Source: an uncultured Bacteroides sp. (GTDB taxonomy: Bacteria > Bacteroidota > Bacteroidia > Bacteroidales > Bacteroidaceae). Taken from it: a DNA stretch of 64,000 nucleotides. A program made the translations under genes and the position numbers. Below the pieces are notes generated by a model. The model was not told where the DNA came from, did not search any database, and saw only the letters and a program-made list of their open reading frames with translations. Positions 1 to 8,372 of this stretch are shown here, piece by piece. Within the stretch, counting starts at the first letter, position 1. Each line of letters starts with the position of its first letter. The stretch spans positions 62,001 through 126,000 of the forward strand of contig CASFGA010000003.1 in assembly GCA_949294185.1 (NCBI GenBank). Reading direction: 5' to 3'.

Positions 1-486
1 AAGATGAGCAAATCGCTGGGCAACTGCATCTATCTGTCTGATACGGCCGACGAAGTGGAAAAGAAGGTAAAGAGCATGTATACCGACCCTACCCACATAA
101 AGGTGAGCGACCCGGGCAAACTGGAGGGGAATACCGTATTCACCTACCTGGATGCCTTCTGCAAACCGGAGCATTTCGAGCGTTATCTGCCCGACTATCC
201 TAATCTGGATGAGCTGAAGGCACACTATACGCGCGGCGGACTGGGCGACATGAAGGTGAAGAAGTTCCTGGCAGCCATCATGCAGGAAGAGTTAAGCCCC
301 ATCCGCGAACGGCGCAAAGAGTTCGCAAAGGATATTCCCGCCATCTACGAGATGCTGAAAAAGGGTTGCGAAACCGCACGCGAGGCCGCCGCACAAACGC
401 TTGACGAGGTGCGCAGGGCAATGAAGATCAACTATTTCGACGATGCCGCCCTGATAGAGGAACAAGCCAAGCGCTTCGCAGAATAA
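1..486 (+). CDS. trpS: Tryptophan-tRNA ligase, C-terminal part
   Basis: The reading frame is open from base 1 and begins with Lys-Met-Ser-Lys-Ser, the KMSKS signature of class I aminoacyl-tRNA synthetases, so the catalytic Rossmann part lies upstream of the window. The remaining 160 or so residues are the helical anticodon-binding region, including a GGLGDMKVKKFL segment and a closing helix rich in Arg and Glu, as in the TrpRS branch. The enzyme charges tRNA-Trp in the cytoplasm. The gene ends at TAA 484-486 and faces the next gene, with a hairpin between them. The assignment to TrpRS rather than TyrRS rests on this C-terminal pattern and is fairly secure. Confidence 0.85.
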   Translation, partial: KMSKSLGNCIYLSDTADEVEKKVKSMYTDPTHIKVSDPGKLEGNTVFTYLDAFCKPEHFERYLPDYPNLDELKAHYTRGGLGDMKVKKFLAAIMQEELSPIRERRKEFAKDIPAIYEMLKKGCETAREAAAQTLDEVRRAMKINYFDDAALIEEQAKRFAE

Positions 487-516
487 GAACTGACGACTGA
501 AATACACACACAACTC

Positions 517-556
517 CAGACACGGGATTATGCAAGCAGGCATTTTCCCGTGTCTG
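517..556. terminator. Hairpin between convergent genes
   Basis: An 11-bp perfect stem (CAGACACGGGA at 517-527, TCCCGTGTCTG at 546-556) with an 18-nt loop is followed on the plus strand by ATTTTC. It sits between trpS (+) and the minus-strand gene ending at 598, so it can stop transcripts from both sides. Confidence 0.6.
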
Positions 557-597
557 ATTTTCATGCCCCACATCCCTCCGGCAGGAAAACAAGCGTT

Positions 598-1290
598 TCA
601 GTCGGCTATCTCGAACCGGACAAGCATGGAATAGGTGCGCCGGATAATCCGGAAGCTGTCGAACGAAGCGACCTCCGAAGCCAGCACATTGCTTTGGGCG
701 AAGGAAGCCCCTGCCCCATCGCCTTCTTCCACGATGCGGACAACACCGCCCAGCCTTTTGCCCAACGCCTCCACCAGATATTCCGCCTTCTCGCGGGCAG
801 CCTTCAAAGCTTCCACTTTTCCTTTCCGGTGCCAGGCAAGCATATCCTTGCTGACAAGCTCGCCGATGTGCATGGCATGAATACCTTTCGTATCCACCCG
901 TTTCAGAATTTCGTCTATCTGCCGGAAGTCTGTCAGCGTAACATCAAACTTTTTGGACACCAGAAAATCTTGTCCTTGCCGACGCCAGTAGTCGCCCACA
1001 TCCTGCATGCGGACTGATTCCTCCGGGATTCCGGCCTCATCCAAAGCCTGCCTCAGTCCTTGCTCAATCCGTGCCAACGGCACTTTGGTGCGGTAATCTT
1101 CCGGCTTCGACCTGCCGTCGAACTCCTCTTCAAAGTATTCGCGAATTTCGATGAGATAATGAATCTCGTCGGGCACAATCTCCATCTCCGCCGTTCCCCT
1201 TACCTCAATGTAGCGCCCGCCCGTCTGGGCCGGCAGCTGCAGCACGACAAACACCGCCGCCAACAACAAAAACCTTGCTTTCATGGTCAT
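598..1290 (-). CDS. SIMPL (DUF541) domain secreted protein
   Basis: From ATG 1290 (MTMKARFLLL) the product has a signal peptide ending at a QLPAQ-type site and then one SIMPL/DUF541-like domain of about 200 residues: IEVRGTAEMEIVPDEI near the mature N-terminus and a typical closing strand with MLVRFEI. SIMPL proteins are periplasmic or outer-membrane associated and of unclear function; some assemble into large rings. A longer frame to 1338 is open but would overlap the upstream gene, so ATG 1290 or ATG 1284 is preferred. It follows the lipoprotein gene ending at 1292 with almost no gap, so the two are probably co-transcribed. Confidence 0.75.
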   Translation of the reverse strand: MTMKARFLLLAAVFVVLQLPAQTGGRYIEVRGTAEMEIVPDEIHYLIEIREYFEEEFDGRSKPEDYRTKVPLARIEQGLRQALDEAGIPEESVRMQDVGDYWRRQGQDFLVSKKFDVTLTDFRQIDEILKRVDTKGIHAMHIGELVSKDMLAWHRKGKVEALKAAREKAEYLVEALGKRLGGVVRIVEEGDGAGASFAQSNVLASEVASFDSFRIIRRTYSMLVRFEIAD

Positions 1291-1291
1291 A

Positions 1292-1843
1292 TCATTTAAT
1301 TTCAAACTCAGCTTCCAACTCCACATTCCGCCCGCCACAACGGAAAGACTTGCTTATCCGGTATTTTCCCTCAGACAGTCGATAGTATTCCCCTACAGGA
1401 AAACGGAAGCAATACAGCAGCGGAGCCTCATTTATCTCCCACGAATCATCCATCCAACTGTGGTCGGCCACCAATTCCGGCACGACCCACCGTCCTCCGC
1501 TCCACCGATCAAGCGACCATCCCCGCCCGAAAGCCAGCGGCTCATCCGAAGGATTGGCCACAAAAAAGCTTATCACACGCACGTTTTCCCAGTACGCCGA
1601 ACGCTCCGTCCACATGACAAGCCCCTTTCCCCGGCAGGCTTCCGGCAGTTTCTCCACATACCAAAGGCAGCATTGAGGCAGCCTGTAAGTCACCGTATCC
1701 CGGTCGGAAACGCCGGAACCGTCGGCCACAACAATTTCTGTCACGCTGTCCGCCCCACCTATCACGGCCTGTCGTCCCTTTTTATCCGAACAGCCCGCAA
1801 TCCCCACGCACAGCAACACTCCAATCCATACTGCATTCTTCAT
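1292..1843 (-). CDS. Lipoprotein with Ig-like (Big_14-type) fold
   Basis: 183 residues starting at ATG 1843. The N-terminus has a lipoprotein signal with lipobox GIAGC, so the protein is probably anchored to a membrane in the envelope. The rest is beta-rich: W and Y residues in YRLPQCCLWYVEKL, VRVISFFVANPSDEPLAFGRGWSLDRW, and a closing YRISKSFRCGGRNVELEAEF. The phrase V.FFVANPSDEPLAFG.GWSL is like the bacterial Ig-like domain Big_14, which is common in small Bacteroidales lipoproteins. No catalytic motif is seen. It precedes the SIMPL gene by 1 bp. Family placement is from memory and moderate. Confidence 0.6.
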   Translation of the reverse strand: MKNAVWIGVLLCVGIAGCSDKKGRQAVIGGADSVTEIVVADGSGVSDRDTVTYRLPQCCLWYVEKLPEACRGKGLVMWTERSAYWENVRVISFFVANPSDEPLAFGRGWSLDRWSGGRWVVPELVADHSWMDDSWEINEAPLLYCFRFPVGEYYRLSEGKYRISKSFRCGGRNVELEAEFEIK

Positions 1844-2085
1844 ATCCCACCAGACTTTCTTTTCATTCCATATCCGTTAGACAGCCGTTCCGGCCTCAGG
1901 TTTAATTTTTCTTCACGGCCAACACAGAATTCCACTGCGGAGAAAAAATTTTTTCCCACCTTGTCTGTATCTTTTTCACAAGAGTAAAACAGTGAAAATC
2001 CCTGCATTCCCAACAACAAACCGGATTATCCAACCGGAATATCCAATATAAATCCGAAGAATCCAAAGAAAAAATGCCATAAAAG
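1844..2085. other. Gene-free AT-rich spacer
   Basis: Between the minus-strand lipoprotein gene and the tRNA promoter no convincing gene is seen. The one open frame (1902-2135, minus) runs through the tRNA promoter and has no family signature. A local A6T6 tract near 1943-1955 is the only notable structure. Confidence 0.5.
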
Positions 2086-2116
2086 TTTGGATATTTAAAA
2101 TAAAGCTGTACCTTTG
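2086..2116 (+). promoter_or_regulatory. tRNA-Val cluster promoter
   Basis: TTTG at 2086-2089, 19 bp spacer, TACCTTTG at 2109-2116: an exact match to the Bacteroides sigma-ABfr consensus (TTTG, 19 bp, TAnnTTTG). It sits 26 bp upstream of the first tRNA-Val. Confidence 0.85.
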
Positions 2117-2125
2117 CAACCGCAA

Positions 2126-2239
2126 ATGAGAACAAGAATATCGGGCGTTTAGCTCAGCTGGTTCAGAGCATCTGCCTTACAAGCAGAGGGTCGGCGGTTC
2201 GAATCCGTCAACGCCCACTCATCGTTCACTTGTTCTCAT
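2126..2239 (+). repeat. Inverted repeat flanking first tRNA-Val
   Basis: ATGAGAACAAG (2126-2136) just 5' of the first tRNA pairs perfectly with CTTGTTCTCAT (2229-2239) just 3' of it. In the precursor RNA this would form an 11-bp stem that closes off the tRNA, a likely processing signal. Confidence 0.6.
2143..2217 (+). tRNA. tRNA-Val(UAC), copy 1
   Basis: A 75-nt cloverleaf: acceptor GGGCGTT/AACGCCC, discriminator A, D-arm GCTC/GAGC, anticodon loop CTTACAA with anticodon TAC (valine), T-loop TTCGAAT. The 3' CCA is not encoded and must be added after transcription. Confidence 0.97.
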
Positions 2240-2249
2240 AGCCAAAAAG

Positions 2250-2342
2250 CTTTTGGGGCGTTTAGCTCAGCTGGTTCAGAGCATCTGCCTTACAAGCAGA
2301 GGGTCGGCGGTTCGAATCCGTCAACGCCCACTCATCCAAAAG
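2250..2342 (+). repeat. Short inverted repeat flanking second tRNA-Val
   Basis: CTTTTGG (2250-2256) and CCAAAAG (2336-2342) bracket the second tRNA-Val. It is shorter than the repeat around the first copy, and its left arm also pairs locally with CCAAAA at 2242-2247, so it is weaker evidence for a processing stem. Confidence 0.4.
2256..2330 (+). tRNA. tRNA-Val(UAC), copy 2
   Basis: Identical over 75 nt to the first copy; anticodon TAC, no encoded CCA. It lies 38 bp after copy 1 and has no promoter of its own, so it is read from the promoter at 2086. Confidence 0.97.
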
Positions 2343-2363
2343 TAAGTTTGAAAAATTTCTTTC

Positions 2364-2438
2364 GGGCGTTTAGCTCAGCTGGTTCAGAGCATCTGCCTTA
2401 CAAGCAGAGGGTCGGCGGTTCGAATCCGTCAACGCCCA
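2364..2438 (+). tRNA. tRNA-Val(UAC), copy 3
   Basis: Third identical 75-nt copy; anticodon TAC, no encoded CCA, 33 bp after copy 2. The three copies suggest recent tandem amplification or ongoing homogenisation. Confidence 0.97.
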
Positions 2439-2508
2439 CTTCCGATTTTCTTATTTATCCCCCTTTCTTTATCAGTAAACCAATGTGAGATGAAAAGAAT
2501 ACCCGCCG

Positions 2509-3456
2509 TCAAAGCGGATATTCCTCAAACGCATACAGCAGTGTAGAGAGGTATCTCTCACCGGTATCGGGCAGCAGCACCACGATGTTCTTTCCGGCAT
2601 ACTGGGGCATGCAGGCCAGTTGCATGGCGGCATACGCGGCAGCTCCCGAAGAGATTCCCACCAGAAGTCCCTCCATAGACGACAGTTCACGCCCTGTACG
2701 GATGGCATCATCATCGGCCACACGAACCACCTTGTCCACCACACCGGCATTGTACGTATTCGGAACGAAGCCCGCGCCTATGCCCTGTATCTTGTGCATG
2801 CCCGGCGCATCTCCTGAAAGCACGGCCGAAGAGTCCGGCTCAACAGCAACAACCTCCACATTCGGATTGTGCTTCTTCAGTCCTTCCCCCACACCACTCA
2901 CTGTTCCACCGGTTCCGACTCCGGCCACGAACACATCCACCTGTCCGTCCGTATCCCTCCAAATCTCTTCGGCGGTAGTACGGACATGGGCGGCAGGATT
3001 AGCCGGATTCTCAAACTGCTGCAGGATAACCGCACCGGGAGTAGCGTCTCTCAGCTCATTTGCCTTTCTGATGGCCCCCTTCATCCCTTCAGCCCCGGGG
3101 GTAAGCACAAGCTCCGCCCCCATTGCCCGCAGCAGCTTCTGGCGTTCGAGGCTCATCGTCTCAGGCATGGTCAGAATGGTCTTGTATCCCTTTACGGTCG
3201 AAACCCACGCCAGACCTACACCCGTATTTCCGCTTGTCGGCTCGACAATCACAGAACCCGGCTTCAGCACGCCCTTCCGCTCCGCATCTTCAATCATAGC
3301 AAGCGCAATGCGGTCTTTCACACTTCCACCCGGATTGAAATATTCCAGTTTGGCGACGACGGTTGCCTGCGCCTGATGCGCCTTTGCCATGCGCTGCAAC
3401 TCCAGCAAAGGAGTATGGCCGATCAGTTCGGTCAGTTGTTTTTTGATGTTTGCCAT
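2509..3456 (-). CDS. cysK: Cysteine synthase A
   Basis: 315 residues, the usual length for O-acetylserine sulfhydrylase. It makes L-cysteine from O-acetylserine and sulfide using PLP in the cytoplasm. The PLP lysine is K47 in NPGGSVKDR; the substrate loop PTSGNTGVGLA follows near residue 73, and the phosphate-binding loop GVGTGGTVSG near 176. The C-terminal GLLVGISSGAA and VVLLPDTGERYLST segments are also typical. A strong own promoter lies at 3484-3513, giving a leader of about 20 nt, so the gene is probably monocistronic. It is not beside the cysDNC sulfonation operon at 53-58 kb. Confidence 0.95.
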   Translation of the reverse strand: MANIKKQLTELIGHTPLLELQRMAKAHQAQATVVAKLEYFNPGGSVKDRIALAMIEDAERKGVLKPGSVIVEPTSGNTGVGLAWVSTVKGYKTILTMPETMSLERQKLLRAMGAELVLTPGAEGMKGAIRKANELRDATPGAVILQQFENPANPAAHVRTTAEEIWRDTDGQVDVFVAGVGTGGTVSGVGEGLKKHNPNVEVVAVEPDSSAVLSGDAPGMHKIQGIGAGFVPNTYNAGVVDKVVRVADDDAIRTGRELSSMEGLLVGISSGAAAYAAMQLACMPQYAGKNIVVLLPDTGERYLSTLLYAFEEYPL

Positions 3457-3483
3457 AATACAAAAAGTTTATTAACCTGACAA

Positions 3484-3513
3484 CAAATATAGATAAAACA
3501 AAGGAAAAACAAA
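3484..3513 (-). promoter_or_regulatory. cysK promoter
   Basis: On the minus strand, TTTG (3513-3510), 18 bp, then TATATTTG (3491-3484). It matches the Bacteroides consensus and lies 28 bp before the cysK ATG. Confidence 0.75.
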
Positions 3514-3548
3514 ACAGTTCGAAAGGATACCGCCATCAGACAACAAAC

Positions 3549-3576
3549 AAAAAAAAGAGAAACCGACGGTTTCTCT
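3549..3576 (-). terminator. tRNA-fMet terminator
   Basis: On the minus strand a perfect 9-bp stem (AGAGAAACC, 3-nt loop, GGTTTCTCT) over 3576-3556 runs directly into a T-rich tract, 12 bp after the tRNA. A classic intrinsic terminator. Confidence 0.85.
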
Positions 3577-3587
3577 TACGACTCCTG

Positions 3588-3660
<73 letters not shown>

Positions 3661-3678
3661 ATATTTCTAATTCGGGTG

Positions 3679-3709
3679 CAAAGGTACGGCTTTTTTTTGA
3701 AAAAACAAG
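3679..3709 (-). promoter_or_regulatory. tRNA-fMet promoter
   Basis: Minus strand: CTTG (3709-3706), 19 bp, TACCTTTG (3686-3679), 18 bp before the mature tRNA 5' end. The -7 box is identical to that of the tRNA-Val promoter. Confidence 0.8.
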
Positions 3710-3732
3710 TGTTTTGCGAAGAAAAATTCAAT

Positions 3733-5670
3733 CTACCAGAATATCTGGCTTCCATCCCGATATTCAAAAATCCGTTCGTCGTGGCCGCGGGTATGGTTCT
3801 TTACATACAGCAAACTCCCTTTCGGCACCCGATATGCCAAAGAATCCGACTGTGCCACCATCGTGCCTGCCGATTTCCAGTCGCCGTCACAATAAAACAG
3901 TTCATAGCTGTCGCCTTTACGGACAAAGTCATCCCGATTACGCGGAGCAAACACAATCTTTTTTATGATATGAGGCTTTTTCAAGTCAAGTCCCGTCCAT
4001 CCTCCGTCCGGCTTTGAACAGCTGAACGCCGTATAAGGGTCTCCATCGAACGCCTTTGCACATTCATAGCCGGAAAGGGCATTTTCTGATGTTCCGATGA
4101 CCGTTCCCTGCAAAGGTAGCGAACCGGATGAGGAGGCATAAAAAGCAATCTCCGCTATATCACAATAGCTTCCTTCCGCCCCGCGATAGCGTACATAGCG
4201 ATAAGCATCCGCTCCCGCTACCGGCATCTCCGTAAACAAGCGGACCGGACGCTCCTTTATCAGGAAAAGTGTATCGGCACTCCGGAAGTTTCTGTCATTG
4301 CTTCCTTCGAACACACCTCCGACAACGCGCCCGCTTACCCCGTCCAGATAAAGCGGAAACTTATGATATACCGTAACATTCTCCATCTCTTTTTGGGGAG
4401 ACAGGAAACGGACTGCCCCCGTAACACGGTCTAACGTAAACGGGTCGGAATGAAAATGAAGTTTTTCCTCCCGATACGAAGCCAGACGAAAGGCCATCAT
4501 TCCTTCCACATCCTTAAATACGGCCTTGCCATCCCGAACCCGGCACCATGCCAAAGGTATCCACTCCATCTTACATGAAGCACACAAATAAAGTATCTCA
4601 CCGTCTTCCGCCGCCGGACAGATACGCTCCTCCGGTATGCACACGGTATGATTCTGCTTCCCTGCATAGGCGGCAGTAACATCTGCCATGCAAGGATACC
4701 GGAATGTGGGATGCAAACATTCCGGAGCCGTATCCAATGAATCTATCATCCGTCTGTTCACGCCAAACGTTTCCCGATATACCTTTCCTTTCGGATCCCA
4801 ATAAGCGTCCGGTCGTCCGGGAGCAGTCATATTGTCAAGCAAGGTAAAATAATAGAAGCCTCCCCGCTTGTCAAACATTACATTCCAACTGTGAGGGGCA
4901 TTTCTGTTGCCGCGCATCAGCATGATGTCTTTTGCACACGGCAAGCCTACAGCCCGATAAACGTAAAGCAACAAATCTGTAAACTCCTTGCAGCTCCCTG
5001 AATGCCAGTCCACCACTTTCGGACCGATATGCGGACTGGGCTCAAACAGGCCTGTAAAATAAACCGGAGCTTTACGGAGCGAGTCAAACAATACCGTGGA
5101 AACGACCAACGGGTCTTCCGCTTCCGGCAATTTCCGGATGCTGTCAAGCAGCGGATTGTATTTCTCATACACCTCTTTCCGCCACGAAACCAGCCTTTCA
5201 TCCCCCACCCGATACGGAAGGACATATTCCAAAAACGTTTCAAACGAAACATTCTTCCCCCACGGCTGTTCCCTCCAGACCTTAAACGCCCAGTCTATAT
5301 TTTCTATCAGGTAATCCGGAGAAATGAAAAGGTCGCTGGTCTGCTTCAATTCAGAAACATCCAGACGCCCATATTTCCTCACAACGGAATCAAGTACCTG
5401 CTCCGGATAATACCGCCCCGTAGAGTGCATCTCATAAAGTTTGAGCTGGGCATCCATAGAGGGAGCATCGCTTGTGAAATGGAAAGGCAGATTCTTTATC
5501 AGGAAAACGGCCGCCTCATACTTCAGCGAATCATCCCGGCAATGATCCAGCACACGCTGCAACCGGGGATTTTCCTCCAGCACATCTTCCAGACTGGGAA
5601 TGTATGTGACTTGCCGGATGCAAGCCGAATACAACACGCCGAACAAGACAAGGACAACAACGGACTTCAT
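3733..5670 (-). CDS. Transglutaminase-like lipoprotein with discoidin domain
   Basis: 645 residues from ATG 5670; the frame is open to a TTG at 5691 but ATG gives a normal lipoprotein signal (MKSVVVLVLFGVLYSAC, Cys17, although the Y before SAC is unusual). The middle contains a transglutaminase/protease-fold core with Cys227 in GSCKEFTDLL, His260 in HSWNV and Asp279 in TLLDN, a complete Cys-His-Asp triad. The C-terminal 150 residues look like a discoidin (F5/8 type C) carbohydrate-binding module: AFDGDPYTAFSC, WTGLDL and KKIVFAPRN. It is last in the NVEAL/propeller operon, 59 bp after the preceding gene. It may cleave or crosslink surface proteins or peptides; the substrate cannot be told. 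Confidence 0.75.
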   Translation of the reverse strand: MKSVVVLVLFGVLYSACIRQVTYIPSLEDVLEENPRLQRVLDHCRDDSLKYEAAVFLIKNLPFHFTSDAPSMDAQLKLYEMHSTGRYYPEQVLDSVVRKYGRLDVSELKQTSDLFISPDYLIENIDWAFKVWREQPWGKNVSFETFLEYVLPYRVGDERLVSWRKEVYEKYNPLLDSIRKLPEAEDPLVVSTVLFDSLRKAPVYFTGLFEPSPHIGPKVVDWHSGSCKEFTDLLLYVYRAVGLPCAKDIMLMRGNRNAPHSWNVMFDKRGGFYYFTLLDNMTAPGRPDAYWDPKGKVYRETFGVNRRMIDSLDTAPECLHPTFRYPCMADVTAAYAGKQNHTVCIPEERICPAAEDGEILYLCASCKMEWIPLAWCRVRDGKAVFKDVEGMMAFRLASYREEKLHFHSDPFTLDRVTGAVRFLSPQKEMENVTVYHKFPLYLDGVSGRVVGGVFEGSNDRNFRSADTLFLIKERPVRLFTEMPVAGADAYRYVRYRGAEGSYCDIAEIAFYASSSGSLPLQGTVIGTSENALSGYECAKAFDGDPYTAFSCSKPDGGWTGLDLKKPHIIKKIVFAPRNRDDFVRKGDSYELFYCDGDWKSAGTMVAQSDSLAYRVPKGSLLYVKNHTRGHDERIFEYRDGSQIFW

Positions 5671-5729
5671 TAAGACAAACTTTTTTTCCAACAGTCCAAA
5701 ACCCTATATGAACAGACAAAAAACATTTT

Positions 5730-6845
5730 TCACCGCATGAAATAAAACAGTAGCACAGCCCCCTCGTTCTTCAGATGGCTTTCCACCTCTTCGCCCGCAC
5801 GGGCGAAGCCGTGCGCCACCAGTTCCTGATAATAGGAGTAGTCGTCCAAATAGCTGACAAACTGCCTCTGAATGCTGCCTATCGGAAAGTCCAGATAATT
5901 GTATGCACTTGTCTGAGAGTTTGCAGACAAGGTGCTGTCGCGAACATCATAGAGGTAGTCGTATATATACTCACCATCTGAAATTTCCAAGCTGATATAG
6001 TCGCCGCAGCAGACCGGCGTGTCGGCCAGGTAATGATACCGCCCTTGGGCTATCATCCGGTTGTCCCCCCTGTGCTCCAACGGAATGGGACGAGGAAACT
6101 CTATGCCCACATGCCAAAGGCTACTGTCCGGATAATTTCGGGGAATTACCGTAAAGCCGTCAAACAGCAGGGAACTGAAGCAGATGCTTTCTTCATCCCT
6201 CGAAAAAAGCGAAAGCGGGGCAAATGCCACCTTCTCTTTCCGCGAATACTCCAACAGCCTTTCCTTTATCTCCAGATTCTCGTCCAGCACAAACAGCAGG
6301 TGACGGGTCTGCTTCATGTTCACCGCGCCCGGCTGAGGGATGGAGGCCACAAGAAAGTCGCCGTTATCCAGCCTTTCCACATCGTCCGCCACCACCGGCA
6401 AGTCCATGCTCCGCTCAAACTCACCGTCCGCACAGTCATAGACCAGCAGCTTATGCCGGTAGTTGTCTATCACATAAATGGAAGAATCGTCCACGGCAAA
6501 GTTCCTGATTTCCAGAAACTCTCCGGGGCCGCTGCCTTTCTGGGACACATCCGCCAGATAATTCCCCTTCATGTCGTATACGGCAATCCGGTGCGAATGC
6601 AAGTCGGCCAGATAAATCCGCCCGCCACAAAACCGGATCTTGTCCACGCCATAAAGCATTGCGTCTGGATGGGACTTCAGGCAGACAAACGACACATCCC
6701 TAACTTTGGATGCTACCGTTTCACTCACCGACTGTCCCCCGAACACGATGCTCCACCTCGGGACATAACGAGACACCACATCTTCCGAACATGAACAAAA
6801 ACATACGGCCAATGCCAACAGACCGAACAGAACCTTCACTCTCAT
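5730..6845 (-). CDS. 6-bladed beta-propeller lipoprotein
   Basis: 371 residues from ATG 6845 (an in-frame TTG lies 2 codons upstream). A lipoprotein signal ends in a Cys-rich FCSCS stretch. The body repeats propeller-blade phrases: IYLADLHSHRIAVYDMKGNYL, GSGPGEFLEIRNFAVDD and IYVIDNYRHKLLVYD, typical of the Bacteroidales 6-bladed beta-propeller (NHL/TolB-like) family. Function is unknown; the family is envelope-exposed and often lies next to NVEAL peptide genes, as here. The last 130 bp are about 92% identical to the end of the propeller gene at 8488-9594, although the rest has diverged. It lies 77 bp after the next propeller in the operon. Confidence 0.85.
   Translation of the reverse strand: MRVKVLFGLLALAVCFCSCSEDVVSRYVPRWSIVFGGQSVSETVASKVRDVSFVCLKSHPDAMLYGVDKIRFCGGRIYLADLHSHRIAVYDMKGNYLADVSQKGSGPGEFLEIRNFAVDDSSIYVIDNYRHKLLVYDCADGEFERSMDLPVVADDVERLDNGDFLVASIPQPGAVNMKQTRHLLFVLDENLEIKERLLEYSRKEKVAFAPLSLFSRDEESICFSSLLFDGFTVIPRNYPDSSLWHVGIEFPRPIPLEHRGDNRMIAQGRYHYLADTPVCCGDYISLEISDGEYIYDYLYDVRDSTLSANSQTSAYNYLDFPIGSIQRQFVSYLDDYSYYQELVAHGFARAGEEVESHLKNEGAVLLFYFMR
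5731..5860. repeat. Propeller 3'-end repeat, copy 1
   Basis: 130 bp matching 8489-8618 with 11 differences, no gaps, seven of them clustered near 5788-5796. It encodes the shared C-terminal tail (YLDDYSYYQELVAHGFARA, then VESHLKNEGAVLLFY). Confidence 0.85.
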
Positions 6846-6922
6846 ACGCAAACAAATGCCTTTATTATGATTGTCCCAAACAAGTCAGACAAACAAAACT
6901 GACAATCATTGTTTTTCAGAAT

Positions 6923-8035
6923 TCATTTAAAATTATACAATATCATGAGAGGATTATCATCTTCTGTAACGGAAGCTATCCTTTCCGACAATATAGCCGG
7001 AAACCGATTATACTCCAATATATATCCCATCGTTTCCGGATTAGGCATGCAATAAGAAACGAAATAGTCGCCGTCTGCCGAATAAGCTCCCAAGCTTCCC
7101 CAATACCGATAATCCTTCCATTCAGAGAAACAGACAGAAGTCTGCCTCCGCTTGTCGAAAAGAAGGAAACTGGGAGGAAATGTCTGCAAGGTCATGTAAA
7201 TATGCGAATCCGTTTCATAAAAAGCTGAAATGTCACGTATATAAGACTGGCCTCCAACCACATCCTGTGCATTCATGTTGCGCCAAGACTTCACAACATC
7301 CGCTGTAGGGATTTTGTCTGTCTCCAATCTTACATAAGATTCCATCCCCATAGCAGACAGACGATAAATATCTGGGGAATAACGCCTGTAATAAGCCAGC
7401 CTGTCACCCGAACGATACAGATGTTGGGATGAAAACAACATCGTTGAAAGTTCATCACCATATAAGGTTTTCTGCATCACAGATAATCCGGCTTTTCCAC
7501 AAGTAGCCAATGCTACATCCAGACCATTCTTCCCGGACGACACTCCGCTCAAATAAATCAAGTCACGTGCAGAAACAGAGAAGTCCAAAAACACAGCATC
7601 CGTCTTTATCTGCCGACATTGTCCATATTCATGGCCCGAATACTGCAAGATGCGGCGCTGATTGACATCCGCTATATATATCCGTCCCACACTATCCACA
7701 TCCATATTGTAAGCAACGATATATTCATCAGGGCCACTGCCTACCCTATGAATGCGTGATAAGAAATTTCCATCTTCCGAAAATACTACAACCTGATTCA
7801 GCTTCTTGTCCAAGACATAAAACCGATGGTGGCGGTAAATTATCTTGCTGACCTCCCCTATCAGACTACTGTCATTCGTCTCCAACGGTATGTAACGAAT
7901 CTCTTTTATCTCCGGAAAATCCGAATCCGAATCCAAGCCGATGCAGAAAACGGCACTTTCTTTCGCCTCATGAGAAGAGGAGCATGAAAAAAAGCCCATG
8001 CTCAATAAAGCAATAACAATGAATGAATTTCTCAT
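6923..8035 (-). CDS. 6-bladed beta-propeller lipoprotein
   Basis: 370 residues from ATG 8035 (a TTG precedes it). Lipobox at FFSC. Blade-like repeats include YVLDKKLNQVVVFSEDGNFL, RVGSGPDEYIVAYNMDVDS and IYIADVNQRRILQYSG, which mark the same propeller family as its two neighbours; it does not share their nearly identical C-terminal tail. It follows the NVEAL gene by 26 bp and precedes another propeller, so it is probably the first intact gene of the operon. Ligand and role are unknown. Its base composition is more AT-rich than that of the two flanking propellers. Confidence 0.85.
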   Translation of the reverse strand: MRNSFIVIALLSMGFFSCSSSHEAKESAVFCIGLDSDSDFPEIKEIRYIPLETNDSSLIGEVSKIIYRHHRFYVLDKKLNQVVVFSEDGNFLSRIHRVGSGPDEYIVAYNMDVDSVGRIYIADVNQRRILQYSGHEYGQCRQIKTDAVFLDFSVSARDLIYLSGVSSGKNGLDVALATCGKAGLSVMQKTLYGDELSTMLFSSQHLYRSGDRLAYYRRYSPDIYRLSAMGMESYVRLETDKIPTADVVKSWRNMNAQDVVGGQSYIRDISAFYETDSHIYMTLQTFPPSFLLFDKRRQTSVCFSEWKDYRYWGSLGAYSADGDYFVSYCMPNPETMGYILEYNRFPAILSERIASVTEDDNPLMILYNFK

Positions 8036-8061
8036 CAATCTGATTATCCATTACTATGACT

Positions 8062-8368
8062 TTAATATTTGGGTATTCTTGTCGTTGAATACGTTGTTCC
8101 TGAAGTACATGGAGTCGACCCCCCTGGGATACAATTAGTAACTGTTTTAGTTGTTATAATTGTAGCATAAGGTGTTTCCTGTGAAGAAACTACAGTTGAC
8201 TCTGTAGCTTTAAAATACCCAGCACTGCTCTCGCCCGAAGCCAACGCCTCAACATTAGCCTTCGCCAGTTCAGACAACGGCTTTTTTCCTTGTGTAGAAT
8301 ACACATTATAAATTGCTACACCATACCACTGCCATTGCCAAAGTAATCTTCAAAATTTTGTTTCTCAT
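8062..8368 (-). pseudogene. NVEAL-family peptide gene, apparently frameshifted
   Basis: In one frame (up to 8304) the sequence encodes KPLSELAKANVEALASGES followed by a Ser/Thr-rich tail with two cysteines, the signature of Bacteroidales NVEAL proteins. That frame has no ATG and lacks the usual signal sequence. In the next frame, ATG 8368 begins MRNKILKITLAMAVV, a good NVEAL-type signal, but it runs into a stop (TAA) at about 8308. Removing one T near 8323 joins the halves into a normal NVEAL precursor (MAVV then GVAIYNVYSTQGKK). So this is either a recently broken gene, a phase-variable or programmed frameshift, or a sequencing error. It is the first gene of the operon, right behind the conserved promoter segment. 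Confidence 0.75.
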
Positions 8369-8372
8369 AATA

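Noticed and set aside
1902..2135. Open frame of 77 codons upstream of the tRNA genes
   Set aside because: It overlaps the tRNA promoter, has no signal or family trait and is very AT-rich; probably chance.
2143..2438. tRNA genes as a phage or island attachment site
   Set aside because: The genes are intact, no integrase is near and no direct partial copy of the tRNA 3' end was seen elsewhere in the window.
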